This document shows positions 11,851-23,461 of a stretch of DNA of 64,000 bases, in pieces. Each line of letters opens with the position of its first letter. Position 1 is the first letter of the stretch. A program made the translations under genes and the position numbers. The stretch comes from Hevea brasiliensis (taxonomy: Eukaryota; Streptophyta; Magnoliopsida; Malpighiales; Euphorbiaceae): assembly GCF_030052815.1 (NCBI RefSeq), contig NC_079505.1, positions 10,084,898 through 10,148,897 on the forward strand. Reading direction: 5' to 3'. The notes beneath the pieces are model-generated. The model had not been told where the DNA came from. It was given only the letters and a program-made list of their open reading frames with translations, and made no database searches.

Positions 11851-12710
11851 TTTTTATTTTTCTTCATACCATTAAAATCTGAGATCAAAATATCTAACCG
11901 TCCAACTCTATGCTAAGAAGAAACAAGACAAAAGCATAGAATTTATTTTATTTTTCTAAAAACTATATTATTAATAATAATAATTCATTAATATGTTGCT
12001 AATAAATTTTAATTTTTGTATGGGACGTCGTGGGTCCTTTCTTTTTTGGTTTTTTATAAGAAATTATTTTTATTAATAAGTAAAATCCTGACAAAAGAGG
12101 GTACAAACATTAATACAAAAGCATGACCAAAACAATTCAAATCCAAACTAAAGACAAATGACTACAGAATCACACAAAAACAATCAATGCATGCAGGATT
12201 AAGAGAAAGAAATTGTGGACAACTCAATCAAAGGACAGCAGATTGACAAATGTCATTGCAGATTTTGCGGATTTATAAATTATTTTGACTTAATTTTCTT
12301 TAGTGTCATGTAAATTAAAAATATTTATAAAATTAAATTTTCAAGATTAATTATTAAAAATTTTTAAAAAATATTTTAATATGAAATTATTTATAAAAAT
12401 ATTTTTATTTAAAAAGTTATTATAAAAAAGAATTTTTTAATAGATTAAAGTTGACATTAAATTTATAAATAATTTTTTTACTATTCTTTTAATAATTAAT
12501 TCAATTAGAACATCGTACAAATGTTAGTAATAGTAGCAACTCCATAAGGTACCTCTGAGTCTAAAAAGCAACCTACACGAAATGGGTTGCAAGTTTTTTT
12601 TTTTTTTTTTTTTTGTCTTTATTCTCATTTCAAATTTTTTGTGTACTTGGCATTAGTCCAACAAATTACGGCATTGAACTGCGTATAAACTAGCCGCATT
12701 GTAGAATTAC
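11851..12710. other. Repeat debris; possible retroposon 3' end about 12045-12260
   Basis: At 12040-12080 the minus strand reads 'attaataaaaataatttcttataaaaaacc', similar in build to the retroposon tail at 61399-61425 ('catttaataaattctttgcttataaaa'). This suggests a minus-strand retroposon 3' end covering about 12045-12260. A poly(T) run lies at 12596-12614. No gene is seen. Confidence 0.3.
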
Positions 12711-12723
12711 CCATGAGAGAAAG

Positions 12724-12727
<4 letters not shown>

Positions 12728-12797
<70 letters not shown>
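12728..12797. repeat. (AT)n microsatellite upstream of the ankyrin gene
   Basis: About 34 uninterrupted AT dinucleotides lie 115 bp upstream of the ATG of exon 1. They sit in the promoter/leader region and could supply the only TATA-like DNA of this gene. Confidence 0.9.
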
Positions 12798-12798
<1 letters not shown>

Positions 12799-12911
12799 AC
12801 TTTTTAGTCATTTCCCACTTAAATCAAGTCTTAATCAACATTCCCTTTTCCACATTATATATTCTCATTTTCTTATCTTGTGTTTTCTTATCTAGGCAGC
12901 TACACCACCAA

Positions 12912-13626
12912 ATGGAAACTTGCACACACATTGATGCCGAGTTACTGAAAGCGGCAGAAGAAGGCACATTTGAACCATTCAAAGATTATCCAGAATCTCT
13001 CGATAGCCTACTTTCCCCAAATAAAAACACAATATTGCATATCCACCTTAGCACTCCAAGTGAAAGATCCTCCGAGTTTATAAAGGGGGTACTTAGCATT
13101 TGTCCGCCGCTGTTATGGAAGGTCAATGTCCACGGTGATACTCCGTTGCACATTGCAGCAAGGTACGGGCATGCTGATGCTGCAAAAGAGCTAATCGAGC
13201 AGGCAAAGGCTTAACCACGTGATGAAATAGATTTAGAGAGTGGAGAAGGGCCAAGAGAGAGGTAAACTGTAGCAGTGAGGGAGATGTTAAGGATGATAAA
13301 TAAAAATAAAGAAACGGCCTTGCATGAGGCGGCGAGAAATAAAAGAAGTCTGGGTGTTGTGAAAGCAATAATGAGTAATGAAGATCCAAATGAGTTTAAA
13401 TATTCTGCCAACTATCATGGGGAAACTCCGCTTTACCTAGCTGTTAAAAATAGAAATATGGAGATAGCTTTTGTACTATTAATTCATCCCGATTCAGAAT
13501 GCCTGGCTTATGGCGGTCCCAATGGTAAAACGGCATTACATGAGGCAACAGTGCTGGACTTCGAAGATGACGACTTCACAAATAAAACAGTGCCGGACTT
13601 CGAAGATGACGACTTGACAATTAAAG
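12912..13626 (+). pseudogene. Exon 1 of ankyrin-PGG membrane protein gene, with two in-frame stops
   Basis: The frame starts METCTHIDAELLKAAEEGTF and encodes ankyrin repeats: HGDTPLHIAARYGHADAAKE, NKETALHEAARNKRSLGVVK, HGETPLYLAVKNRNMEIAFV and NGKTALHEAT. This is the N-terminal ankyrin half of ACD6/ITN1-type proteins, plant membrane proteins linked to defence and stress signalling. Two TAA codons interrupt the same frame (13212-13214 and 13263-13265), on either side of a DEIDLESGEGP linker that is normal for the family. The exon can end at 13626 in phase 1 (AAAG|GTAGAT), which fits the exon 2 copies. Near the end a 39 bp tandem duplication encodes (L/P)DFEDDD(F/L)T(N/I)K twice. With the stops the product would be cut to 100 residues, so I call a pseudogene; sequencing error or stop-gain in one allele are alternatives. 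Confidence 0.85.
13527..13625 (+). repeat. 39 bp in-frame tandem duplication at the end of exon 1
   Basis: The segment ACAGTGC(T/C)GGACTTCGAAG...GACTT(C/G)ACAA(A/T)(T)AAA is present twice back to back, each encoding a 13-residue acidic FEDDD motif. It preserves frame and lies between the last ankyrin repeat of exon 1 and the donor site. Confidence 0.7.
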
Positions 13627-13649
13627 GTAGATCAGTAAGCAGATCATAA

Positions 13650-14099
13650 ACTTCCTATATACGCATATTGAGTGTGTTGTGTATTAGTGCAGGAAGTGAA
13701 TTGCGAATATCTTTCTTTATAACTTTTTTTTTTTAAAATCTTATAACCGCAAATGATAGTAGCTGGAAATGGCGTTAAACAGCCATAAGCACCTAAACCC
13801 AGGACAAAGAAGCCAACTTAAAGAAGGAAAAAAATGTATTTATATATTTATTTTTGTATAAATAGACTTAGAGGATGTTAAACTTGGCTTATTACAGTTA
13901 GATTATAAACACGGTTTTTTATCAAAGGGGTGTAATAAAAAAAAAATTATACCAAAATAAGTGAGCTTGAATTTAATTATCAAAAGAGTGAATCACGATG
14001 AGGTAAAAGATGTAGGGATAGAACGCTAATTATAATAGCCTTTGTAGAGTCTGGACAGCGTCCAACATTTAAACTAGATAAAAACACTATTTATCTTTC
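13650..14099. other. First-intron sequence, nothing recognised
   Basis: A/T-rich sequence following the exon 1 donor. No coding or repeat structure is identified. Confidence 0.4.
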
Positions 14100-14590
14100 A
14101 CTTTAAATTTTTTAATTATTTTATTTTATATTTTAAATAAAATATAAATATTATTTTAATAAATAATATTATAATAATTAATATTATATGTTACAATATT
14201 TTTATTTATAAAATTTTTTTTATTTAAAATTAAATTATTTTAATAAATAAAAATTTATTTTAATAAATAAAATAATTAAAAAATTAAAGTAGAAACTGGA
14301 CGCTACTATAAGTAGCGTATAGCTATCATTTTAAAATTTTTAATTATTTTATTTTATATTTTAAATAAAATATAAATATTATTTTAATAAATAATATTAT
14401 AATAATTAACATTAAATATTATAATATTTTTATTTATATAAAATTATTTTTTATTTAAAATTAAATTATTTTAATTAAATAAATAAAATAATTAAAAATT
14501 TTAAAGTGCAGCTTCTACTTTAATTTTTTTAATTATTTTATTTATTAAAATAAATTTTTATTTAATTAAAATAATTTAATTTAATTTTAA
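14100..14590. repeat. A+T-rich direct and inverted repeat block (foldback-like)
   Basis: A run of about 100 bp beginning 'tttttaattattttattttatattttaaataaaatataaatatt' is present at about 14107 and again at about 14339. The tail at about 14520-14580 is the reverse complement of about 14215-14285. In the middle, CGCTACT-ATA-AGTAGCG (14301-14317) is a perfect 7 bp hairpin. The arrangement resembles a foldback or MITE-like element. I could not define terminal repeats and a target duplication. Confidence 0.5.
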
Positions 14591-15060
14591 TTTCTAGAGA
14601 GGATTTATTCCAAGTGGAGAGAATGGTGCTAGAGTTATTATGGCTGTGTTATTTTTTTTTTTTCATGTGGAAAAATATGATGTGGAGCATTTTTTTGCTG
14701 AAGAAGCAAGTCAAATAGCAATGGAAGCATGCCAATATAAAAAAAAGAAGAAAAGTAGGAATTTTTTAATAATTTTGAGTAAAGTTGATTTTTGAACAGC
14801 AAATTTCACGCTCAACTGTGAGATTTTATTACAAAGTAAAGAATCAAGTCAACACAACACTTAATAGTTAATATAATAGGAAAATATATATTTAAATTTA
14901 ATTTATTATAAATTTAAAATATAAATATATATGATTCATTATTTAATAAGTGAATTTTATTATATATTCTGTGTTTTAAATTCATGTAAACCTAATTTAT
15001 GTAAAAAAAAATTCCAATATAATAATATATACCTAGAGTAACAGGCTCGTCCCAAGTACA

Positions 15061-15108
<48 letters not shown>
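15061..15108. repeat. (ATT)n microsatellite
   Basis: About 16 trinucleotide units. The paralogous array in S2 is at 19679-19724 with one GTT interruption. Confidence 0.9.
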
Positions 15109-15123
15109 CTTTATCTTTATCTT

Positions 15124-15281
15124 AAAATGGTGGAATTAGTAGAGAATCATGCCAGTGGTATAGGTATTCGGATCTACAACACTTACAAAAGGAAGACTGC
15201 CTCTATGTATGTGATAATTGTTGTCTTACGTTGTTCTCTTTGGACTAGTAGTCTGTTTAGGGACACGATGCATCCTTTATA
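15124..15281 (+). other. Unassigned 51-codon open frame conserved in both duplicates
   Basis: The frame MVELVENHASGIGIRIYNTY... is open for 51 codons in S1. In the S2 copy (19734 onward) one extra A shifts the frame early. No family is recognised and the frame is probably not under selection. It is listed because it is the least A+T-rich part of the duplicate. Confidence 0.2.
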
Positions 15282-15897
15282 ACTTGGACTTCGAGCTCCA
15301 TCCATTTGCCATTACACTCATATTTTTGCCTACTTGAGAACCCCATTCAATAGCAAATATACAAATTTGGGACCTTTAAGCTTTTCAATTTTTCATGTGT
15401 GTATTATTAAGTTTCCATTCGCTAAAAATAACTTTTTAGCGGTAAGTTAATTATCTTTAACATTAAAAGATAAAACCTAGTTGCTAAGGAAAATTAATAA
15501 TTTTCTTAATAATATTATCATAAATATTTGATAATATAAAAATATGTGTAATAGTATTTTCTATAATACTTTGATTTCAATTCAATTATTTTCTATTTTG
15601 TGTAATGATTAGATTTAACAATTCATTGTTATTAAAAAAATAAAATTTACTTTACAGATTATGAATTTACTACAGAAACACCCACATTTGATCATTACTT
15701 TTAATATCAAGTAATTAATAATAATTAAATTAATGTTATTAACTTTAATATTTAATATAGTTAAATTTTAAATTTTTATTAAAAAATAAAGATAAATCAT
15801 TCATTATCAATTTCTCAATATTTTAAGAAAAACTTGATAATTAATTAAGATTTCGATATTAGTAATTATGAATTTGGTTTTATTGACTTTATTGCAG

Positions 15898-15972
15898 GGC
15901 TGAGGGAGCAACTGTGGCAGAAATCCTCATCGGGCATAAAAAATGACAAAGATGATGCTCAATCACAAATTG
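15898..15972 (+). CDS. Ankyrin gene exon 2, copy a (25 codons)
   Basis: The exon lies between acceptor 'tattgactttattgcag' and donor ATTG|GTCAGT. It is 75 nt and starts and ends in phase 1 (two bases in, one base out), so it can be included or skipped without changing frame. It encodes LREQLWQKSSSGIKNDKDDA then QSQI. It joins in phase with exon 1 (ends at 13626) and exon 3 (starts at 58305). Its role would be the short charged linker between ankyrin repeats. It is the most diverged of four copies; Lys-Phe residues kept in the others are replaced here. Confidence 0.6.
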
Positions 15973-16138
15973 GTCAGTTTCTCATTATTAAAAAAAAAAT
16001 ACAGTTAAGGATTTTGATATTAGTAATTATGAATTTGGTATTTAAATATTTTTAATAATATTATCATAAATATTTAAAAATAAATTTAAATTTTTTATTT
16101 TTATTTAATTTAAATTAAGTGAATTTCAAAAAAATTTA

Positions 16139-16140
<2 letters not shown>

Positions 16141-16175
<35 letters not shown>
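16141..16175. repeat. (AT)n microsatellite after exon 2a
   Basis: AT tract at the same relative intron position as the arrays at 21624-21653 and 24944-25003. Confidence 0.85.
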
Positions 16176-16178
<3 letters not shown>

Positions 16179-17214
16179 TTAAACTGAAATAATAGAGCGA
16201 ATTAAAATAAAGGTAGCTAAAATTTTATGAACAAAAATTTTTAGAAGGATAGAATTTTAATTATAGGTTCAAAAAATAATTAGTGAAAAATCCTTTAATA
16301 TACATGATGATATGAAATAATGTAAAAGTATTAAGTAAAAAAATATTATTAAAGATTTTGTATCTCTAAAATGAAAAATATAATTTACTAACATACCAGA
16401 TAAATTAATTTTAATAGTTATATAAAAGTAAAGTTGAACATATTATTGCATGAATTTAATATTTTAAAAGCGGCTCTTAATATATCAAATTTTAAGTTTT
16501 TAATTACAATAACAATTCTGATAAAAATTAAATTTATAAATAAAAAATAAAGTAAAATAAAACTTCAAACTCAATTAAGATAAAATTATTAAGTTAAGAA
16601 TTATCTAATACTAATAAATAATTTCATAATTACAAACGATAAGTTAAAATAAAATTTCAAACTTAGTTAAGATAAAATTATTAACTTAAGTACAATCTAA
16701 TATCAATAAAAAATTTATAATTAGAAAAAAATAAGTTAAAAAAGAGATTTAAAAAAATTGTCATTTTTTATTATGCTAAATTTCAATAGTTTTTTGCTTA
16801 TTACTTATTAATTGTACATTTTTTTTACACTAATGTTAGTTATAAACACATATTTCCTTTTTTTAAAAAAAAACAACTAGAATTTAGAAATTAACATGAA
16901 ATTTATAAATATTTGTTAAATATTATTTAGTATAATAATTAAATTTATAAAAAAAATAAAATGAAATGAAATTTTAAATATTTTAATAATTGTAAAATTT
17001 AAATTTCTCTTATTTTTTAAATAAAATTATTATTAAAATATGCCATGTGTTAATTAATTGTGCATCTAAATGTCAAGTTTTTGTGAATCATTATTTTAGT
17101 CTTTATATAGATGTGTAATGGAGTTTTCTATAATTATTAAGATTTTAACTCAATTTATATCTATTTTATATGATGATTAGATTTTAAATAATAGTTATTA
17201 ATAAAATGAGATTT

Positions 17215-17740
17215 TGATGCAGCGTGAAACTCAAATAGAAATACACTCTATGTAAGGGAGTGAAAAATAGAGAAAATTATCCATCATATTTATATTGATA
17301 ACCATCTATCTTTCCAAATTACACACAAATAAGGGTATTTATAGTGTTTTTAGACTCCTAAACTTAATAGGAATGTGAAACTAAGTAGGGAGTTCTAAAT
17401 AAAATAGGAAGAAATCCAAATTATAGATAAAGTAAGAAAACATTAATAAGTTCTAAATATAATAGAAAACTTTCTAATTCATTCTAATCTAATTTTTACA
17501 GCTGCTAGAAGTTTTCACAAGATGTCATAGGTGAATTAGGACTGTTGGAGATTAAAATTAATTAAAAAAAAAACGTTTCTTGCCCTATTGTCTAGTAATA
17601 TCTCATAGCTGGGCGTGGGATTTGCTGTCCAAAAATCAACTTTACCCAAAATTATTAAAAATTCCTACTTTTCTCCCTTTTTACATTGGCATGCTTCCAT
17701 TGTTGTTTAACTTGCTTATTCACCAAAAAATGCTCTGCAT
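17215..17740 (-). repeat. Element E copy I, left LTR
   Basis: Begins TGATGCAGCG and ends GCTCTGCATCA, so the LTR is bounded by a TGATGCA inverted repeat. The target duplication GATTT precedes it (17210-17214). It is followed on the + strand by the complement of a purine tract (TACTCTCCCACTT), placing it as the 3' LTR of a minus-strand element. It is intact and shows the uninterrupted sequence 'aactaagtagggagttctaaataaaatagg', which is the empty-site version of the gypsy insertion in copy III. Confidence 0.85.
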
Positions 17741-18738
17741 CATACTCTCCCACTTGAAAAAAAAAAAAATAATAAAGACTCATCCTTGAGTTGAAATAAC
17801 TTGTGATGATCTAAAAACACAGCCATAACAACTCAGCACCATTCTTCTCCACCCGGAATAAATCCTCCCTTGAAATTTAAAGTGGAAGAGAAAGAGAATC
17901 TTCATTGGAGATGTGCACCATATAACTTTCAAGCATGGAATCAATAAAATTGACATGAACAAAGTGAAATTGAGGATCTTCATGTTTTGAGTTTCTTTGA
18001 TCTCCATTGTTGTATCATGGATTGTTTTTCCTCGAGTACCATTGAAATTTCCATAGCATGATCTTCATTATTCCCCAAAACACATTCTTCAAGGTCTTCA
18101 TCTTCAACCATAGCAAAAGAAAATTCAATTAAAGTTTCAGATTCCAATTCTTTAAAATTTGAATCTCTTTTTTTTGTTCTTCACTTTCTTGTTTCACAAC
18201 CAAGAAAAGCTTTGGTTGGACCTCCTCTTGACAAAATTTTTGTTCGAATAAAATTTGCTCATAATTTAGAGGCAAAAATTCTTGTTCCAAAAAATACTTT
18301 ATTATAAACCATGTACATACTAGCCCTTTCCCTTCTTGCTTCCTTTTAGATTTTAACCATTCCCACCAAGCAAAAGTACCACCTTTAAATCGACAAGCCG
18401 CTAATTGGGCTCGTTGTTCAGGTGCTATATCCACATGATTGAAGAATCTATCCACATTTGCAATCCAATCTAAAAATTCCTCGATATTGAGATTCCCATA
18501 GAAATTAGAAATATCAAAATAACCCACGCTTTTTCTCCTGTCACCACCATACCATTCATGCCTATTGAACTTGATTGGTTCATAGTCATCTTCCTCCTCT
18601 GAATCAATATGGTACACATATTGTCTACATGTAGAAATTGGTCAGTATATAGGGTCACCACAAGCTACATCTCTTGGCCTTCTTTTATCAATCCAATTCC
18701 AGTTTGTTTTAGTTCCTAAGGCACCAAGATGATCTATA
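17741..18738 (-). pseudogene. Element E copy I, gag fragment
   Basis: A minus-strand frame (18617-18129) encodes a Ty3/gypsy-like gag core: NLNIEEFLDWIANVDRFFNH, then EQRAQLAACRFKGGTFAWWE. No protease, RT or integrase is present in any copy, so E is a non-autonomous, gag-only LTR element. The sequence is cut off at about 18738, where homology with copy II stops, and the right LTR is missing. Copy I keeps a Glu codon where copies II and III share a stop. Confidence 0.75.
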
Positions 18739-19550
18739 ATTGTTTTTTTTTTATTTCAATTAATTAGACTTAATTAGGAGTTAATTGGATTAATTAGGGG
18801 GTGAAAGATGTCCAACGTGGTGTTTTCCTTGCTCCTTAATGGCTTTATTAACAGTAAGGTATAATTGAACAAACATAAAAATATAAAGTTTAACAATTTT
18901 TTTTAATTTACAGTAAAATTATAAAAATTTTAAAAGTTGAGATTTTTTTTTTTCTTTTATAACTTTCCCTAACTTATTTGATTGCCATTTCGTTTTAAGT
19001 TATAAATTTCCTATTAGTGAAATCGGGTATGACACAATTACACTCACAGTAGCAACCAACATAAACGATTTAAATGCACTGTTCTTTCCTTAGGATTTTT
19101 TTTTTTTTTTTTTTGTGTTGAAAAAAAAAAAAACCCTTCATTCAACTAAGAAAAGCATCAGAACATAATGCAGTAGAAATAAATTTAAGAGGAACAGGAT
19201 CCCGCTCTTAAAGACTAGACATAAAAAAAACTGTTATATAATTCTTGACTCAAATAATCCTAAAGTAATTCTGCCCCAAAATCTAATCTAATTATTAGAA
19301 CTCAAGGTAGCTGCCTTTTTTGAGAGGAGATTTTTTTAAAGTAATGGGAGGTTTATTAAAATTTAAAAATTTTAAACTTGAGAATAAATATTTTTAAAAT
19401 ATGACTTTTCGAATTCTTGAAAATCTTCAAAACTTTCATTTTTCAACCAACCAAATTAATAGATTAATAAGATTTTTTTTTTTTAAAATCTCCAAATACC
19501 TTAAAAAACCTTTCTTTTCTCCATTACAAAGATAACTAAATATCTCCATT
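18739..19550. other. Non-duplicated spacer between S1 and S2
   Basis: A/T-rich. Around 19098-19130 there are adjacent poly(T) and poly(A) runs, followed by about 200 bp of less biased DNA that could be a minus-strand retroposon 3' remnant. No gene. Confidence 0.35.
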
Positions 19551-19678
19551 ACAAAGTAAAGAATCAAGTCAACATAACACTTAATAATTAATATAATAAA
19601 AAAATTTTTATTTAAACTCGATTTATCATGATCCATGTAGACCCAATCTAGATAGAGTAACAGCCTCGTCCCAAATAC

Positions 19679-19724
19679 TTATTATTATTATTATTATTAT
19701 TATTATTGTTATTATTATTATTAT
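19679..19724. repeat. (ATT)n microsatellite in S2
   Basis: Paralogue of the array at 15061-15108. Confidence 0.9.
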
Positions 19725-19999
19725 CTTCTTAAAATGGTGGAATTAGTAGAGAATCATGCCAGTGGTATAGGTATTGGGATCTACAACACTTACAAAAAGA
19801 AAAGACTGCCTCTATATATGTGATAATTGTTGTCTTACGATGTTCTCTTTGGACTAGTAGTCTATTTAGGGACATGATGCATCCTTTATAACTTGGACTT
19901 CGAGCTCCATCCATTTGCCATTACACTCATATTTTTCCCTACTTGAGAACCCCATTCAATAGCAAATATACAAATTTAGGACCTTTAAGTACTGTGCGT

Positions 20000-20540
20000 C
20001 ATTTGCCAACACCATGTTTAATAACTTCAGCTTTTAGAGCTGCTTCTGCTTTTCATTTCCGTTTGGTGCACCCATTAAGAGTAGCACAAATAACGGATCC
20101 GATTCTCAAGAATCTGCGTCTCAAGCTCACTGCTAGTGCACCTTATTCGCCATAGTCAAAATGGTTGGCTGACGGATATTGTTTTAGGTTGGGTTGTGGT
20201 CTCTCCTTCAAGCCCTCTGTGTTGATCATGAAACCTCACTCCTAATTGCCAACCAAGATAGAGTATGATGAAGGATGGAATTTAGGTGGGTCACCGATTA
20301 TGGTGGTCTGAATCGGCCGGAGCAGGATTAGTCTTCTCTTTCCCTTTCCCTATTACTCATTCCTATAGCTAATGGATTTTGACTTCCAACAAAATTCCAG
20401 AATCCTCTTGGTGCCTCTTTCTTTATTTAATGGGTCAAAGAAGACCATGTCTCTAGAACTTTCTACTTTTAATTCAGGAATGTGGGTGTTACAAATTGAA
20501 TGAATTTTTTATTTTAAGCTTTTGAATTTTTCATGTTTTG
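20000..20540. other. 540 bp segment present only in S2
   Basis: It lies between 'ggacctttaag' and 'cttttgaatttttcatg'. In S1 these phrases are adjacent (about 15372), so S1 lost the segment or S2 gained it. Composition is less A+T-rich. A 70-codon frame (19943-20155) overlaps its start but matches nothing I know. Confidence 0.6.
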
Positions 20541-21074
20541 TCCTTTGAGCCTGCAAAATTACTTACTTTTGGGTGTATTATTAAGTTTCCATCCGCTAAA
20601 AGTAACTTTTTAGCGGTAAGTTAATTATCTTTAACATTAAAAGATAATACCTAGTTGCTAAGGAAAATTAATAATTTTCTGAATAATATTATCATAAATA
20701 TTTGATAATATAAAAATATGTGTAATAGTTTTTTCTATAATACTTCGATTTCAATTCAATTATTTTCTATTTTGTGTAATGATTAGATTTAACAATTCAT
20801 TGTTATTAATAAAATAAAATTTACTTTACAGATTATGAATTTACTACAGAAACACCCACATTTGATCATTACTTTTAATATCAAGTATTTAATAATACTT
20901 AAATTAATGTTATTAACTTTAATATTTAATAAAGTTAAAATTTTAAATTTTTATTAAAAAAAATAAAGAGAAATCATTCATTATCAATTTCTCAATATTT
21001 TAAGAAAAACTTGATAATTAATTAAGATTTTGATATTAGTAATTATGAATTTGGTTTTATTGACTTTATTTCAG

Positions 21075-21155
21075 GGCCGAAGGAGCAACTATGGAAGAAA
21101 TTCAAATCCTCATTGTGCATAAAAAATAACAAAGATGACGCTCAATCACAAATTG
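21075..21155 (+). CDS. Ankyrin gene exon 2, copy b (27 codons)
   Basis: Bounded by TTTATTTCAG and ATTG|GTCAGT, 81 nt, phase 1-1. It encodes PKEQLWKKFKSSLCIKNNKD then DAQSQI. Open, with good splice signals, only 154 bp upstream of copy c. Confidence 0.6.
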
Positions 21156-21190
21156 GTCAGTTTCTCATTATTAAAAAAAAAAAAATAAAA

Positions 21191-21193
<3 letters not shown>

Positions 21194-21248
<55 letters not shown>
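21194..21248. repeat. (AT)n microsatellite between exons 2b and 2c
   Basis: Long AT tract in the 153 bp intron-like spacer. Confidence 0.9.
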
Positions 21249-21251
<3 letters not shown>

Positions 21252-21308
21252 CAGTTAAGGATTTTGATATTAGTAATTATGAATTTGGTTTTATTGGCTT
21301 TATTTCAG

Positions 21309-21389
21309 GGTCGAAGGAGCAATTATGGAAGAAATTCAAATCCTCATTGTGCATAAAAAATGACAAAGATGACGCTCAATCACAAATTG
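21309..21389 (+). CDS. Ankyrin gene exon 2, copy c (27 codons)
   Basis: 81 nt, phase 1-1, bounded by TTTATTTCAG and ATTG|GTCAGT. It encodes SKEQLWKKFKSSLCIKNDKD then DAQSQI, nearly identical to copy b. About 230 bp including the preceding intron end ('aaggattttgatattagtaattatgaatttgg') is tandemly duplicated between b and c, so this is a recent local duplication. Confidence 0.6.
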
Positions 21390-21402
21390 GTCAGTTTCTC
21401 AT

Positions 21403-21403
<1 letters not shown>

Positions 21404-21450
<47 letters not shown>
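21404..21450. repeat. (AT)n microsatellite after exon 2c
   Basis: AT tract immediately after the donor region of exon 2c; another one follows at 21624-21653. Confidence 0.9.
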
Positions 21451-21454
<4 letters not shown>

Positions 21455-21619
21455 CAGTTAAGGATTTTGATATTAGTAATTATGAATTTGGTATTTAAAT
21501 TTTTTTAATAATATTATTATAAATATTTAAAAATAAATTTAATTTTTTTATTTTTATTTAATTTAAATTAAGTGAATTTCAACCATTTATTTTTTTCTAT
21601 GTATTGACAAAAAAGTTTA

Positions 21620-21657
<38 letters not shown>

Positions 21658-22460
21658 TGTTTGATTTAAACTGACATAATAGAACGAATTAAAATAAAGG
21701 TAGCTAAAATTTTATGAACAAAAATTTTAGAAGGATAGAATTTTAATTATTGGTTAAAAAATAATTAGTGAAAAATCTTTTAATATACATGATGATATGA
21801 AATAATATAAAAGTATTAAGTAAAAAAAAATTATTAAAGATTTTGTATCTCTAAAATGAAAAATATAATTTACTAACATACCAGATAAATTAATTTTAAT
21901 AGTTATATAAAAGTAAAGTTGAACATATTATTACATGAATTTAATATTTTAAAAGCGGCTCTTAATATATCAAATTTTTAGTTTTTAATTGCAATAATAG
22001 GTCAAATAAAAATTATATTTATAGTTAAAAAAGAAAGTAAAGAAAAACATCAAACTCAAATAAGATAAAATTATTAAGTTAAGAACTATCTAACACTAAT
22101 AAATAAATTCATAATTAAAAAAGATAAGTTAAAATAAAATTTCAAACTTAGTTAAGATAAAATTATTATGTTAAGTACTATCTAATATCAATAAAAAATT
22201 TATAATTAAAAAAATAAGTTAAAAAAGAGATTTAAAAAAATTGTCATTTCTTATTATGCTAATGTCAATTAGTGGAAGATATAAAGTTCAAATTTTGATT
22301 AATAGTTTTTGGCTTATTACTTATTAATTGTACATTTTTTTTACATTAATGTTAGTTATAAACACATATTTCCTTTTTTTTTTTTAAAAAAACTAAAATT
22401 TAGAAATTAACATGTGATTTGTATATATTCAAAATTATTTTAAACTATATATATATATAT

Positions 22461-23461
22461 TGAGGATCTTCATGTTTTGAGTTTCTTTGATCTCCATTGT
22501 TGTATCATGGATTGTTTTTCCTCGGGTACCATTGAAATTTCCATAGCATGATCTTCATTATTCCCCAAAACACATTCTTCAAGGTCTTCATCTTCAACCA
22601 TAGCAAAAGAAAATTCAATTAAAGTTTCAGATTCCAATTCTTCAAATTTAGGATCATCCACTTTAAGTTGCATTGTTGAATTTTGAATCTCTTTTTGTTC
22701 TTCACTTTCTTGTTTCACAACCAAGAAAAGCTTTGGTTGGACCTCATCTTGACAAAATTTTTGTTAGAATAAAATTTGCTCATAATTTAGAGGCAAAAAT
22801 TCTTGTTCCAACGAATACTTTATTATAAACCATGTACATACTAGCCTTTTCCCTTCTTGCTTCCTTTTAGATTGTAACCATTCCCACCAAGCAAAAGTAC
22901 CACCTTTCAACCGACAAGCTGCCAATTGGGCTCGTTGTTCAGGTGCTATATCCACATGATCGAAGAATCTATTTACATTTGCAATCCAATCTAAAAATTC
23001 CTCAATATTGAGATTCCCATGGAAATTAGAAATATCAAGATAACCCACGCTTTTTCTCCTGTCACCACCATACCATTCATGCCTATTGAACTTGATTGGT
23101 TCATAGTCATCTTCCTCCTCTGAATCATTATGGTAGACATATTGTCTACATGTAGAAATTGGTCAATATATAGGGTCACCACGAGCTACACCATCTCTTG
23201 GCCTTCTTTTGTCAACCCAATTCTAGTTTGTTTTAGTTCCTAAAGCACCAAGATGATCTATAATTTCTTCGAGGTGTCTCTCAATACGCTCAAATCTGAG
23301 ATACATTTGTCACTCTAGACGTCGCTTCTATCGTTGCATCATTTTGTCCCTATGGTAAAGAGCTCTAGTTTCTCGATCACCGTCGTAAGAACCACTATAA
23401 TCATCACCTCCATCAAGGTAAGCCATCTCAATTGGGGCGATTTCTCTACTTTAATACCATT
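22461..23461 (-). pseudogene. Element E copy II, gag region
   Basis: Homologous to copies I and III. It is truncated on the left inside an (AT)n tract, so its left LTR is missing. The gag frame 23048-22764 (minus) encodes the EFLDWIANVNRFFDHVDI core and ends at a TAA shared with copy III. A second frame (22724-22470) continues the C-terminal acidic part. A tRNA-Met-like primer site complement (TTTAATACCA) ends at 23460 beside the right LTR. Confidence 0.75.

Larger units (their letters stand above)
14831..18738. repeat. Segmental duplication copy S1
   Basis: This block is repeated as S2 from 19551. Shared landmarks in order: 'acaaagtaaagaatcaagtcaaca', an (ATT)n array, 'cttaaaatggtggaattagtagagaatcatgcc' (15121 versus 19728), 'gcggtaagttaattatctttaacatt', the unoccupied element E site near 15650, exon 2 (15898), an (AT)n array, 'gaattaaaataaaggtagctaaaattttatgaac', and element E. 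S1 lacks about 550 bp present in S2 (20000-20540). Confidence 0.85.
19551..23240. repeat. Segmental duplication copy S2
   Basis: Paralogous to S1 (see landmarks there). It has extra DNA at 20000-20540 and two tandem copies of exon 2 instead of one. Element E copy II in S2 aligns with copy I in S1, so the duplication included E. Confidence 0.85.

Noticed and set aside
12713..12895. Open frame of Tyr-Ile repeats at 12713 (also 21113, 24584, 59016)
   Set aside because: These are translations of (AT)n microsatellites, not genes.
13212..13265. A short intron between the two TAA codons in exon 1
   Set aside because: The 54 bp between the stops encodes the family-typical DEIDLESGEGP linker in frame and lacks GT-AG borders, so stops are the simpler reading.
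18470..18661. Possible host gene in the minus-strand frames at 18129-18661, 22470-23182 and 56431-56715
   Set aside because: All three are the gag region of the LTR-bounded element E.
19943..20155. 70-codon frame in S2
   Set aside because: The frame starts in sequence that is present but non-coding in S1 and matches no family; only the insertion/deletion difference is noted.
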